64,000 nucleotides of DNA, taken from contig OX940863.1 of NCBI GenBank assembly GCA_954871525.1, positions 39,294,501 through 39,358,500 of the forward strand. The letters are read 5' to 3'. The notes beneath the pieces are model-generated. The model saw only the letters and a list, made by a program, of their open reading frames with translations, had not been told where the DNA came from and ran no database searches. This DNA is from Parietaria judaica (taxonomy: Eukaryota > Streptophyta > Magnoliopsida > Rosales > Urticaceae). This document shows positions 28,387 through 39,827 of this stretch, piece by piece. Positions within the stretch are counted from its first letter, which is position 1, and each line of letters begins with the position of its first letter. The translations under genes and the position numbers were made by a program.

Positions 28387-30579
28387 TGTTGAACATATTC
28401 TGTATATGCCCTCTATTCAAATGCTAATGCCGCTTGTATAAGATTATGGTCGTTCACCTAGGAATGAAAGGTTCTTATTAATGTTAATCTTATATAGTTA
28501 TCTACGGATTATAGATTTAATTATCAAATTGAATGTTTGATCCTTAGTTCTTTAAACTTTTGCATTTATGTTAAAGTCATCACATAGGGTCTTTGTGTGA
28601 GGAGGTTTGACTAACATAAATAAATAAAGAACTTAAAATCGGTCCATAGTCTAGATTGGAAGTGGGAACTTCTGATTGGGAACGACTACTGGTGAACTTA
28701 AAAGATCAAATTTATGTGGTGACCTATTACCGGGTCAGAGTGCTGTCCATGCACTGGTCAGTTCATCGGGTATGAAGTGTCTTCATACTTGACAGGGACA
28801 GACATATATCCGAAATCATCATGTAAGTCCGTCACTGATGAAAGTACGATAAGGTCGCTAAGATGATCAGATGAAATCGGTTGATGTCCTGAGGTAATGT
28901 GGGTTTATGCGGTTTAACTTAAACGATCTTTTATTTAATCGTTTCAGTTTACAATCAAGTATCCCCAACACTTTTATTTTTGGGATTGGAAGGTTGGCCG
29001 TAGTAAACTGCATATTACAGATATGGATAATAACTTTATGATTTCATTATTATGATTTTGTGGGAAGCAAATAAGTACTCATGGCCAGCTTACGGATTCA
29101 TAACCCAATAAGTGAGTAGTTTGCAATAAATCATAGATTAAGGTAGTGTCGTCAAAAGGGTAGAACGGTAATAATATATTTACCCTTTTGATGAGAATCA
29201 TAATAATACGAAAACCGATCAATTCAGATATCTGATTGTATCAATGGACACCTGTGATCAGGAAGATATAATTATACACACTTGAGAGTTCAGCTTCGCG
29301 ATATAATGGAAAGTTACCGAAGTTGGTGAAATTTCTACACTTTCACCGTAGCTCGGATGTGTTGTCCATTTGTCCCCTTTGTAGCTCCACAAGGATGACA
29401 CCGCAAATATGTTTATTATATTATTTAAACATTGAGTAGATCCAATCAAGAGTGATTCGTTGTCACGAATTCTCTGATTAACCTAAAGTGGCAAAAGTAC
29501 CAAAGTTTTTTGTACTGACCGGGAATGTGAAAAATTGATGATTGAATTTGACCCCTAGATAATTCTAGGATTATGGGAAATCAAATTCTGTGAATTTATC
29601 ATTTTGAATCGTGCAATTCTGATGTACGGTTTGAGAGTTATGGTCAAAACAGTTTTTCGGCGAATGGCCGAAATAGCCGCTGTTTTTACCTGCGAATTTG
29701 AGAGAAAATTAAATATTGGATTTAATTCCTAGAATATTTAATTAATAAAATAATCATAATGATTTACGAATTATGGTTATAGTGATTTCAAATCTTGAAA
29801 ATATAAAGATTTGATTTATTAAATCTTTTAGGGTATTTTCTGAAAAGATTTGATTTGGATTTATTCTTTATTTGATTTTATCATTAAATCAAATCTTTGA
29901 GTTAATATCTCCAAATTGGTTGAGATAATGTCTCCAAAGTGGTTGGGATCAGCTGCTTATAAATAGGGGATCCCTAGAACCCTAAATCATACACAACACA
30001 TTCTAAAACGTCAGAAAAGTTTTTTTCTCTCAGCCTCTCTCAGTTCCTACGAATTTCTCCGGGAAAATTCTTCCTGGGATTTTGCTTTTAGGGTTTAGAG
30101 GTTATTCTAGAAGAGCCCACGCTCTTGGCGACGTAATCCCGGAGTCATACATCGGAAGACAACTGGGAGCTATCTTCTCACAGAAAATCGCAAAGAGCAT
30201 GTGGATCAGAAGGCACAGAGTTCTTGAAGATCAAAGAACGCAGACAGAATCGTCGAAGGTGACAGGTACACGTTCTTGTATTTATCGATTATGAGATTAT
30301 TCACTTTTACTCAAAGCTCAGATTAAAACCAATAAACATGTTAATAAATTAAATTTAATTAATTCATCACGATCTTGGGAAATTAATTGTAAGTTGATTT
30401 TGATACAGACGGTTTGACATGGTTATTGGTATGGGACTCTAACCCCGTAAATTTTTTAAAGGTCGAACCGTGTGCCTCAATCAATGATTACAGTTTCTTA
30501 GGAGTCGGCGGTGACCGATTCGGGTCTAGATCCGCAGGCACGACTCGGAATCGGTGTCACAGCGATATCGATTCCAGCA
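28387..30579 (+). mobile_element. 5' LTR of a long-LTR copia element (family B), rest of the element lost
   Basis: This 2193-bp unit starts TGTTGAACAT and ends TTCCAGCA, followed two bases later by a PBS (30582-30593). A TATAAATA box lies at 29958-29965. It shares several blocks with the solo LTR at 48127-51034, such as GTATGAAGTGTCTTCATAC and GATTGTATCAATGGACACC, and the same leader layout after the TATA box. No downstream gag/pol or 3' LTR is present, so the element was truncated after its PBS. Confidence 0.8.
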
Positions 30580-30581
30580 AT

Positions 30582-30593
30582 TGGTATCAGAGC
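30582..30593 (+). promoter_or_regulatory. Primer-binding site (initiator Met tRNA type) of copia family B
   Basis: The sequence TGGTATCAGAGC two bases after the LTR end is complementary to the 3' end of initiator methionyl tRNA, the usual primer of plant copia elements. Confidence 0.9.
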
Positions 30594-30742
30594 CTTGATT
30601 TACGATGAATAATTAATTTAATTTAGGGATAATAATTTAAGAAATATTTTTGGAATAAACCCTATGAAAATTAATTAATTTCGTTTTTAAAATTAATTAT
30701 ATATATTTTTTTGTTATTTAATTTAATTTGTTAAAATTAGAT

Positions 30743-31130
30743 GACGGCTAGGGTTTGGCCAATGTCGAAACCCTAGGCCGTCGATTAGGGTTTCGGGAAG
30801 CCAATCGGCTTCCCGATGAATAGCGAATTGAGGCTGGATTTCCCAGCCGCACGGGATGCAAGCCAGCCCGCATCCGGGCTGGCGAGGTGGCATTCCAATC
30901 AGCTCGCGTCCGAGCTGACCTCACGGGATGGAGGAAACCCGAATCGGGTTTCCCCGGATTCGCAGCAAGCGGCTGGGAATTTTCCCAGCCGCACGATCTT
31001 GCAAACCGGCCTGCGTCTGGGCCGGTGGTTCAAAGAACCAAACCAGCTCGCCATCGCGAGTTGGTGCAGAGGATCGGGAGCCCACGAGCTCCCTGTTGCG
31101 GAGCGACAGCGGCTGGGATTTCCCAGCCGC
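30743..31130. repeat. Tandem array of about twelve adjacent short hairpins
   Basis: Inverted repeats with loops of mostly 2-11 bases follow one another almost without gaps. Examples: 30743-30782 (14-bp stem, one bulge), 30794-30815 (9 bp), 30832-30848, 30862-30883 (9 bp), 30899-30918 (8 bp), 30933-30953 (9 bp), 30969-30992 (11 bp), 31005-31026 (7 bp), 31027-31039 (5 bp), 31042-31065 (9 bp, one mismatch), 31076-31093 (6 bp), 31093-31109 (7 bp with one G:T) and 31109-31130 (10 bp). The unit GCGGCTGGGA..TCCCAGCCGC occurs twice. The block is much more GC-rich than its flanks. Function unknown. Confidence 0.9.
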
Positions 31131-31196
31131 GCAGGTTCTGTCTAGCCCGCGCAGGTTATGTCCAAATTTTACATATCTCTAAAATTGCACATTACA

Positions 31197-32471
31197 ACTA
31201 GTTCTCTAAAAGATTTTCTTTTCAAATAGAATATATTATGCGATTTTAAATTTAATTGATGGGAATGCCCCCTTGAATTATGTAGGTTTTTTTTTTTTGT
31301 GTAGTTTGCTTAGTTCCTTAACTATATTTGTTTTTTGCAATGCTCTTTGTACTTTCAAAAAGTGTGCGCTAAAAAGCGGCAAAAAATTTTAAACTGTTTA
31401 TTTGAAGATATTTTTGTCAATTGATTACGAACGAGATCAAAATGCTAGATACGAGACAGTTGCGAAACAATAGATGATCTAAAAAACGAAAGTCTCCCAG
31501 TTTCATAAACAGAAAATGAAGTTGATGAAAATATTCTTGACAAGATGACAAGGTCTTTCTTTTTTAGTCATTTTGTAACACGTTGAGGGTAATGTGCCAT
31601 TTTTTAAAAGTACAAGGGGGTGTTGCTTCTAAAAATTTAAGTGCGGGGAAATTGCATCTACATGCAAAGTTCGGGAGGCATAACTGCAATTACTAATTTT
31701 AATTCAGTATAATTTTGTGTTTCTTATCAATAATTTATTTGTCTTTGTTGTTACATTAGCTAAACCTTAATAGTAAAAACGTCAATTCTTTTATCATCAA
31801 GTTGCGACATTATTTGTTGCGTCCACTGAATACTACATAGTACATATCTTATCAATTTCCGGTATAAATATCTTATGAATTTCATTAAACTATACCACGT
31901 TCGGAAAGTTATGTTATTCTAAGGCTACGTTTTCAAACATACTATTATTCAATGTTAGGGACTGGATTAATTTATTATAAGCTCCATATTCTGATGATAA
32001 AAATAAATTCAGAACATTTTTAATGTAATTTAATGGATGATTGATGCATTAATTATCCATTAAATTATCACATGTTTCAATTAATAATCCTGCTATTTTA
32101 TTTATTAGTTTATCACTACCAATTTTTTTTTCCTTCTTGTATATAGTTTTCATAATAATCTATATGCTATAAGAAGAAAAAACAACAAATAACATAAAAA
32201 AAATGTGGAGAAATTATTGAGATTTGTCATTTCAAAGAATTTGTCACATTTTTTTTATAAAATAATGTGGCATAATAGGAGTGAGATCTCTGATTTTTAA
32301 TATTTTTTTAATTATGTAACTCACAACTCACAAGGAGAAGAAGTATCAAAAGTAATACCAAAAATTTACGTAATAGAATATAGTCACTATCAATATTCAA
32401 GGTCCTCATTTTGAAATTCTAATAAATAAGTAGACCATAAAGAATATTAATTATTGTAAATAATGGGGGTG
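31197..32471. other. AT-rich intergenic region, no gene seen
   Basis: This is AT-rich with poly-T runs. At about 31265-31690 the two ends are loosely similar in inverted orientation (both hold CCCCCTTG-like and TGTACTTTxAAAA-like stretches), so a decayed MITE is possible but not supported well enough to call. Confidence 0.35.
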
Positions 32472-33679
32472 TGTTGATAGCGAAAAATTGATCAAACACT
32501 AAAACGGTGACTGCTTGGTGGTCAAGGATGTGGGCTCTTCTCTCCTCGCCTTTGGACTCGCCGGGAAGGGATCCCGAGCGATCTCGTCTTAACTTTCGTT
32601 CCTTCGCGCCTTGTACGTCATGGCGTCAGTGGAAATATCGATACCGAGTTAGGCTCTCCCAAGATAGCTCGATAAGGGATAGGTCTGACGGCGCCTTCGG
32701 AAATTCGTCGTGTACAGAGACAAACACGCTTTCCCCAAGCTAGGCTCGCCGTAAAGGGGCTATATCTCGGTCTTCATCCTGCTAAGATGGAAAACACGCA
32801 AGTTAATTAGGAGAGGGCGGATGGGGTGCCTCTGATGTTCTCTCCGACGCTCAAAATTAGTTTTGGTGTCATGGTGAAAGTTTAGGGTTCGGAAGTTAGA
32901 ACGAAAGCTTTGCTCGGGGTGAAAAGATGAAGAATAGAAGCGAGAGAGCATTCTTTTCGGAAAAGCTATTGGGTATATTTCCTATACATGATAATGAGAA
33001 ATAAATTATAGTAAAAACAGTAGCGAATAGATTCGATGATACTTATCGGAAGAATCTTGGATTGACGAGCACCGGCTTTTCGCTTTGAACAGGAAAAAGG
33101 TTCTTGATATCCTCCAAAAGAGAAAACCGTTAGCGATTCCCGAGACGCGTTGGACGCTCTCCTTAAAGCTTGATTCGCCTCCTCTACGTGCTTGAGGTTC
33201 GTTAGGCGATAGCTTCCCAGGATATAACGGGATGACCGCGGATTTTGTAGCACTTCGAAGTCCGCCGGCGAACTGAACCTTCTTGAACTCCGTTACCAAA
33301 AGACTCACGACATGAAAACATTGGGAAGCATAAAAGATCGAATCGCGGAATGAAAAAACGAGAAGCGGATTCAAAGTATTTAGAGAGTTTTCGAAAGACG
33401 GTTTTGCAATCGGTGTGTCGAAATGGGTCGAGGTCACCGTCAATTTATAGACGCGGGATTGAGACATTGAATTGATTACCAATCAATTCTATAACGGCTA
33501 ATACTAAATTGCAATTAATCCGAAACGTAATAAATTGAATTCAATATTCATAACGGTCATAACCGTTTTACGTAACGTTCGAACGTCGGAACAAATCCCG
33601 TAGCGTTCGTCTCGAGTATTCGACATTTCGACCGACTCGACGCTATCTTAATTTTATTTAACTGCAATTATTTCCAACA
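32472..33679 (-). mobile_element. Possible solo LTR, no target duplication found
   Basis: On the minus strand this block begins TGTTGGAAATAATTGCAG and ends CGCTATCAACA, giving TG..CA ends over 1208 bp. Its base composition differs sharply from the AT-rich flanks and no ORF is convincing. The flanking pentamers differ (GGGTG and AAAGC), so the ends or the interpretation may be wrong. Confidence 0.4.
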
Positions 33680-34163
33680 AAAGCTTACTAGATGGTGTCA
33701 CGGTAAATAGTTAGTTACTTTTTCAAGTTTCTTATTTATACTAGTAAGGGAATATGATGAGCAAACTTATAATTAATTTGGTAATTATGCTCAACAACAT
33801 AAGTAATTTGCAATGAATAGTGTATTATGAATCACAACTGTGGCGAAGCTAGCGTTAGTATATAAAAAGGGGCACATAAAAAGAAAGACAAATATAAAAC
33901 AAGAATAATGGAGTGAAAAAGTAAGAAAAAAATTAATAGATTAGTATGAAAATTATTGGAGTACTGAAAAAGATCAAGTAAAGAAAAAATAAAGAATATT
34001 ATGGAAATGAGATCCAAACCTTAACCTTCAAACAAACAAGTACTTTACTTTCTCAATTATAATTAATTTCACTAGTTATCTTTGGTTAAAATGTACATAT
34101 TAAAGTCTTAAAAAATATTATGTTAAGAGGAGCATGTGCTCCTTCTTGTGCGCATGTGGCTTT
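33680..34163. other. AT-rich spacer left of the copia element
   Basis: Nothing recognisable was seen. The last five bases (GCTTT, 34159-34163) are the left target duplication of the copia insertion. Confidence 0.5.
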
Positions 34164-34523
34164 TGTGATGATAAGCCTTGACTTTAGCAAGACTTGGTTA
34201 GCAAGTTTATTGACTGATTTACTTGGCAGTCAAGTATGCTTGAAGCCCAAGTTTGTTAAGATTTTTTATTAGTTTTATTTCCCTATAAATAGTCATGTAG
34301 ACTTATGCATTGAATAACACCAACCATCGACATCTTCAATTTATAGAATATCAATTTCCTTTCATTCTTCTTATACTCTCTTGCTGCATATATATATATT
34401 GAGTGTGAGTGCTTATACAGAGAGAGTATTAAAGTGAGTGGCCTTATTGTCGTTTGCTATTTCGGCACGGTGTTTCGATTCGACTCGGTGTGTTTCGGTT
34501 CGACGATCCATTTGGAACCAACA
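34164..34523 (+). repeat. 5' LTR of the copia element
   Basis: This 360-bp LTR starts TGTGATGATAAGCC and ends GGAACCAACA. TATAAATA at 34284-34291 is the likely promoter. Confidence 0.97.
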
Positions 34524-34525
34524 TT

Positions 34526-34537
34526 TGGTATCAGAGC
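34526..34537 (+). promoter_or_regulatory. Primer-binding site of the copia element
   Basis: TGGTATCAGAGC lies two bases after the 5' LTR and is complementary to the 3' end of initiator methionyl tRNA. Confidence 0.95.
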
Positions 34538-34680
34538 GAGGTTGTTAGTGTCGTTGCCAGGTCTCTTGATACTCTTAGTATGCTCTGTGGTTGCGGTTCC
34601 GACTGATCTTCCACATCAGAAACGAATTTCTTGAGATTTTATTGTGTGAGTTTTCTTTGTGTCGAGGTACCGCCAACACG

Positions 34681-37600
34681 ATGGGTGATCTCCAAGTAGT
34701 CAGAGGAATCAAGAAACTCAACAACAACAACTACAACACATGGGCAACATGCATGATGTCCTATTTGCAAGGGCACGACCTATGGGAGGTCGTCGGCGGA
34801 GGCGAAACTACGCCGCCGGAGGAAGATGGTAACGGCACCTTGCGCAAATGGAAAATCAAAGCAGGCAAAGCGATGTTCGCCCTGAAGACCACCGTTGAAG
34901 AAGAGATATTGGAGCACATTCGGGACGACAAGACGCCCAAAGAAGCATGGGAGACGTTCGTGACGCTTTTCTCAAAGAAGAATGATGCGAGGCTACAGCT
35001 CTTGGAGAACGAGCTGTTATCAATCTCACAACGCGACGTGACGATTGCTCAGTATTTTCACAAGGTCAAGTCGATATGTCGTGAGATTAGCGATCTCGAT
35101 CCGAAGTCCGTCATCGGAGAGGCTCGTATGAAGAGGATCATCATTCACGGCTTGAGATCGGAGTACCGAAGCTTCGTGATTGCTGTACAAGGATGGCCCG
35201 TTCAACCATCACTTGTAGAGTTCGAGAATTTGCTGGCAAGCCAGGAAGCGATGGCGAAGCAAATGGGAAGCGTCACACTAAAGAACGAAGATGAGAAGCA
35301 CCTCCTGCTGAAGAATGGGTGGCCAAGCAGAAGAAGAATCATGGAGCTGAGTCTTCTTCAAGCTCGTCGAGCCGCGGCGGGTACGGCGGAGATAACCGAG
35401 CACATGGTAGAGGCCGAGGACGAGGGCGAGGTCGTGACATGCGAGGTCGCGGCAGTAGCTCACCCCGCCAGGAAGGCACCACAGCCCGAAGAGACAAGAG
35501 CACGGTGAAGTGCTACAATTGTCAGAAACTCGGGCACTATGCATCAGAATGCCGCAGTAAGAAGCACGGCGATGAAGCGAATCTGACAAGATTCCACGAA
35601 GACGAGCAAATGCTGATGTTCGCCCAGCAGGAGAGAAACGTTGAAGTGCGGAGAGAGAAGGAGACTAGCGTCGAATGTGAGAGCGACGCTGAGCCCGGGC
35701 GAGAAGCGGTCAGAGAGAGGACCGACCTGGAGGAGCCAGTCGACGTGAAGTCGAGCCCGGAGCCCGAGCTGATGATGGCCGAGAAAAGGCCCAGCCCGAT
35801 AAAGATGGCCGAAGAGACGGTCATGCTTATCGAGGACAAGGTTATTGCGAACCTCGTCTACGACGGAGAGAAGAATGTCTATACAAACGTCTGGTATTTA
35901 GACAATGGTGCAAGCAACCACATGACGGGAGATCGAGCTAAATTTGAAGAGCTCGACGAGAAGATCACAGGGAGTGTGAAGTTCGGCGATGAATCAATCG
36001 TCGAAATCAGAGGCAGAGGGTCCATCCTGTTCCAGTGCAAGAACGGGGACCAACGCCTGCTGACTCAGGTTTACTACATCCCGAAGCTGAAGAGTAACAT
36101 CATCAGCCTTGGTCAGATGACGGAAGTCGGCAACACGGTGGTGCTGGCCGGCTCGTACCTGAAGATGTGGAACCAAAACGGCGCCCTGTTGATGAAGGTG
36201 AAGAGAACGCCAAACAGGCTGTACAAGATACTCCTGGAGACGGGCCAACCCGTCTGCTTAATGGCGTCCCTAGCAGACCCAGCTTGGTTATGGCACGCAC
36301 GACTTGGGCACGTAAATTTCTACGCGCTCAAAATGATGGGAGAGAAGAAGATGGCATTTGGGGTACCGAAGATTGAACACCCCAATCAGCTGTGTGAATG
36401 TTGCATGGTCGCGAAACAGGCGAGAGTGCCATTTCCGATCAAGGCCAAGTTCCGAGCAGAGCGACCCCTCCAACTGGTGCACGCTGACCTGTGTGGTCCA
36501 ATCACCCCGGCTACCCTAGCCGGCAATAAGTACTTCTTTTTACTTGTTGATGATTACAGCCGTTGGATGTGGGTTTATACGCTCAAGGAGAAGAGTGGAG
36601 CCCTTGAAGTCTTCAAGAAGTTCAAGAGGCTCGTGGAGAACCAGTCAGGACATAGACTGAAGACCCTGCGAACAGATCGAGGAGGCGAGTTCACGTCTCA
36701 GAATTTCGCAGAGTACTGCGGAGAAGAAGGTGTAGAGCGACACCTCACTGCACCGTACACGCCCCAGCAAAACGGTGTGGTGGAAAGAAGAAACCGGACT
36801 GTGATGGACACAGCAAGGAGTTTGCTGAAGAGCTTGCAAGTCCCGGCAAGGTTCTGGGGAGAAGCAGTACGACACGCGGTCTACTTGCTGAACCGTCTAC
36901 CAAGCATGGAAAGGGAAGAAACCTCATCTGGAGCATTTGAAGGTGTTTGGGTGCACCGCACACGTGAAGACTGTGGGACCACACCTTAAGAAGCTCGATG
37001 ATCGGAGTCAGCCGATGGGGTACCTTGGCGCCGAAGAAGGGAGCAAGGCACACAGGTTTTACGACCCCCAACGCGGCAAAGTGCATGTAAGCAGAGACGC
37101 CGTGTTCGAAGAAGAGAAAAGGTGGGGCTGGCGAGACGAGAACGGAGAGCCCGAACAGAACTCGGTGGAGTTCATACTCGAAGAAGAAGAGGCGATCGAG
37201 CAGGAAGAAGAAGAAAATCCCTTCCAGGGACTAGCAACGCCCAGCTCGACGGAAACCAGTTCGTCTGGAACTAGCTCACCACCAGGCTCGCCTAACCCAG
37301 GATCTGGCATGATCACCCCGATCCCAATGACAGCTAGTTCTGGAGGAACTAGCTCAGGAGATTCATCAATCAAGGACGGACCAAGAGGGTTCCGTACCCT
37401 GTCCGATGTCTACGAAGAAGCGCGAGAGCTTGATTTGAGCCCAGAGGAGCTCTTGCTTGTGAGTGAAGAAGAACCAACAAACTACCGCGAGGCAGCCACC
37501 GAGAAGGAATGGCAAGAAGCGATGAAGCTAGAACTGGAGTCCATTGAGAAGAATCAGACGTGGGAGCTTGTCAACCTTCCAAGAGGACACAAGTCCATTG

Positions 37601-39042
37601 GTTTGAAGTGGGTCTACAAGCTCAAGAAGGACTCAGAAGGCAACGTCCTCAAGCACAAGGCCAGACTGGTCGCAAAGGGCTATGTGCAGAAGCAGGGAGT
37701 AGACTTCGAAGAAGTTTTCGCTCCAGTAGCCAGACTCGACACGGTCAGGCTAATCCTAGCACTTGCTGCTCACCGAGGCTGGAAAATCCATCACCTGGAC
37801 GTCAAATCGGCGTTCTTGAATGGTGAACTGGAAGAAGTAGTCTACGTTGCTCAGCCGGAAGGCTTCGTCGACAAGACCGCAGAGCATAAGGTGTACAAGT
37901 TGTCAAAAGCTCTTTACGGGCTGCGGCAAGCACCACGTGCATGGAATACTCGACTCGACAGGAGTATGAAGAGTCTTGGTTTCAAGAAGTGCTCCCAGGA
38001 GCAAGCGGTCTACACAAGGAACTCAGGAAATGAGGCCCTCATTGTCGGTGTGTACGTCGACGATCTGATCGTGACCGGATCTAGTGCAGAAGGCATCAGT
38101 GGATTCAAAAAGCAGATGATGAAGGAGTTCGAAATGAGCGACCTCAGACTACTCTCATACTACCTCGGCATCGAGGTCGATCAGAAGAAGGAATTTGTCA
38201 CGCTAAAGCAGTCGGCTTACGCGATGAAAATTTTGAAGCAGTTCCAGATGGCGGACTGCAACCCGAGCAAGTATCCGATGGAACCAAAGTTAAAGCTCGG
38301 GAAAGATGCAGAAGGAACCCCAGTGGATCCCACGGAGTACAAGCGTGTCATCGGGTGTCTCAGGTACCTAACCCACACCCGACCTGACATCTCATATGCA
38401 GTTGGCATGGTGAGTCGTCACGTGGAAAAGCCTACTAGTCTACACAAGCAGGCTGTGAAACACATCCTTCGTTACGTGAAGGGAACGACGAGCTATGTGA
38501 TTCAGTACGAAAAAGGACATGGAACTGAAGAACTGGTCGGTTTTACCGACAGTGATCTAGCTGGTGATGTCGATGACAGGAAAAGTACCGCAGGTATGGC
38601 ATTTTATCTCAACGGTAATCTGATCACCTGGCAGTCTCAGAAACAGAGAACCGTGGCCCTATCGTCTTGTGAAGCCGAGTTCATGGCAGCGACCGCAGCG
38701 GCGTGTCAAGCGTTGTGGCTCAGAAACTTATTGTGTGAAGTTACTGGAGCCGAGCAGAAGCCGGTGACTCTCTACGTCGACAACAAGTCCGCGATCGCTT
38801 TGATGAAAAACCCGGTGTTTCATGGACGCAGCAAGCACATCGACACTCGCTTTCACTTTATTCGCGAGTGTGTGGAAGAGCGAGAGATCACCGTGGAGTT
38901 TGTCAGCACCAGAGAGCAACGAGCTGACATTCTCACCAAAGCTCTAGCTCGTGTCAAATTCGAGGAGATGCGAGAAATGCTCGGCGTAAAGAACCTCGAG
39001 TCAAGTCAAGCTTACGGGGGAGAATGTGATGATAAGCCTTGA
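34681..39042 (+). pseudogene. Copia gag-pol polyprotein with two frame breaks
   Basis: The start ATG at 34681 opens gag (LNNNNYNTWATCMMSYL). After a frameshift near 35300-35320 a Ser/Gly/Arg-rich stretch leads to the CCHC knuckle (CYNCQKLGHYASEC, 35510-35555). The aspartic protease (WYLDNGASNHMTGD) starts at 35890. The pre-integrase HARLGH motif follows at 36300, and the integrase core (HADLCGP, LRTDRGGEF, QQNGVVERRNR) ends by about 36890. A second break near 36900 seems to be a small deletion that also shifts the frame. Reverse transcriptase ([25 protein letters not shown]) and RNase H ([25 protein letters not shown]) follow. The stop lies within the first bases of the 3' LTR. Catalytic residues of PR, INT, RT and RH appear intact; only the frame is broken. 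Confidence 0.95.
39016..39024 (+). promoter_or_regulatory. Polypurine tract of the copia element
   Basis: GGGGGAGAA directly precedes the 3' LTR start, the expected site of plus-strand priming. Confidence 0.9.
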
Positions 39043-39381
39043 CTTTAGCAAGACTTGGTTAGCAAGTTTATTGACTGATTTACTTGGCAGTCAAGTATGC
39101 TTGAAGCCCAAGTTTGTTAAGATTTTTATTAGTTTTATTTCCCTATAAATAGTCATGTAGACTTATGCATTGAATAACACCAACCATCGATATCTTCAAT
39201 TTATAGAATATCAATTTCCTTTCATTCTTCTTATACTCTCTTGCTGCATATATATATTGAGTGTGAGTGCTTATACAGAGAGAGTATTAAAGTGAGTGGC
39301 CTTATTGTCGTTTGCTATTTCGGCACGGTGTTTCGATTCGACTCGGTGTGTTTCGGTTCGACGATCCATTTGGAACCAACA
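39025..39381 (+). repeat. 3' LTR of the copia element
   Basis: This 357-bp LTR is nearly identical to the 5' LTR. Its TATAAATA box is at 39144-39151. The last bases of the polyprotein frame read into its start. Confidence 0.97.
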
Positions 39382-39827
39382 GCTTTGCACTGGATCACGT
39401 TATGCCGAGTTCGATTTTGATGACATTTAACTGATTTGAACATTATAGAGAGTGCTCGACTTTCATTTAACTGAATTTTTTTTCGATCTGAAATACTCTT
39501 ATAACTAAACATTGCTCGTCTCCAATGCTCAAATCAAGCTGAAAAGAAAGGAAAAAAAAAAAAAAGCTTTTCAGCATTTATATCTTTATGAAGACAAAAA
39601 TTGATATATTACGAAATAAAAACTATATACCAACTTGTGTAGTGACACATATAAAAAATTCGAGAAGGCATGATCTTTATTAACAACAAACGAGGTATTA
39701 TAACATAGCTACTTCATGTTCTCTTTTATTAACCTGTATATGCTGATCATATTAGGTTAAAACAAAACAAACAAAAAGGCATAGAGGTATTATAAATACA
39801 CAGAAAGTAGGCCAAGTGAAAGGCTCT
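39382..39827. other. Spacer between copia element and CASP-like gene
   Basis: This AT-rich sequence includes the right target duplication GCTTT (39382-39386) and the 3' UTR of the minus-strand CASP-like gene. No other feature was seen. Confidence 0.5.

Larger units (their letters stand above)
25380..31196 (-). mobile_element. Remnant of a minus-strand gypsy-like element, invaded by a copia LTR
   Basis: On the minus strand, a polypurine-like tract (complement of 25604-25617) immediately precedes TGTTATGCGC at 25603, as at the start of a 3' LTR. At 31196 another minus-strand LTR-like start (TGTAATGTGC) shares 30 of 34 bases with it. Between them lie a Transposase_28-type ORF on the + strand (26279-28386), a copia LTR plus PBS (28387-30593) and a hairpin array. 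Pol coding sequence is missing, so this is a wreck rather than an element. The outer LTR ends and TSD were not found. An alternative is two unrelated insertions with similar LTR starts. Confidence 0.4.
34164..39381 (+). mobile_element. Nearly complete copia (Ty1-type) LTR retrotransposon, TSD GCTTT
   Basis: The element is 5218 bp with the perfect 5-bp duplication GCTTT (34159-34163 and 39382-39386). The LTRs (34164-34523 and 39025-39381) differ by a single C/T substitution, a 1-bp indel in a T-run and a 2-bp indel in a TA-run. PBS, polypurine tract and the copia domain order gag-PR-INT-RT-RH are all present. The near-identical LTRs indicate a recent insertion. Two frame breaks in the coding region suggest it can no longer move on its own. 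Confidence 0.97.

Noticed and set aside
30816..31201. Three overlapping open frames of about 80-110 codons
   Set aside because: They arise because the GC-rich hairpin array has no stops in any frame; the predicted proteins match nothing and differ completely between frames.
31265..31690. Possible second MITE with inverted ends
   Set aside because: Similarity between the two ends is too weak and no target duplication was found.
32472..33679. A confident solo LTR with target duplication
   Set aside because: TG..CA-type ends are present but the flanking pentamers do not match, so only a low-confidence call was kept.
34524..34540. tRNA gene fragment at the TGGTATCAGAGC motif
   Set aside because: Only the 12-nt primer-binding complement is present; no cloverleaf can be formed.
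35278..38919. Minus-strand open frames across the copia element
   Set aside because: They mirror the well-supported + strand gag-pol coding region.
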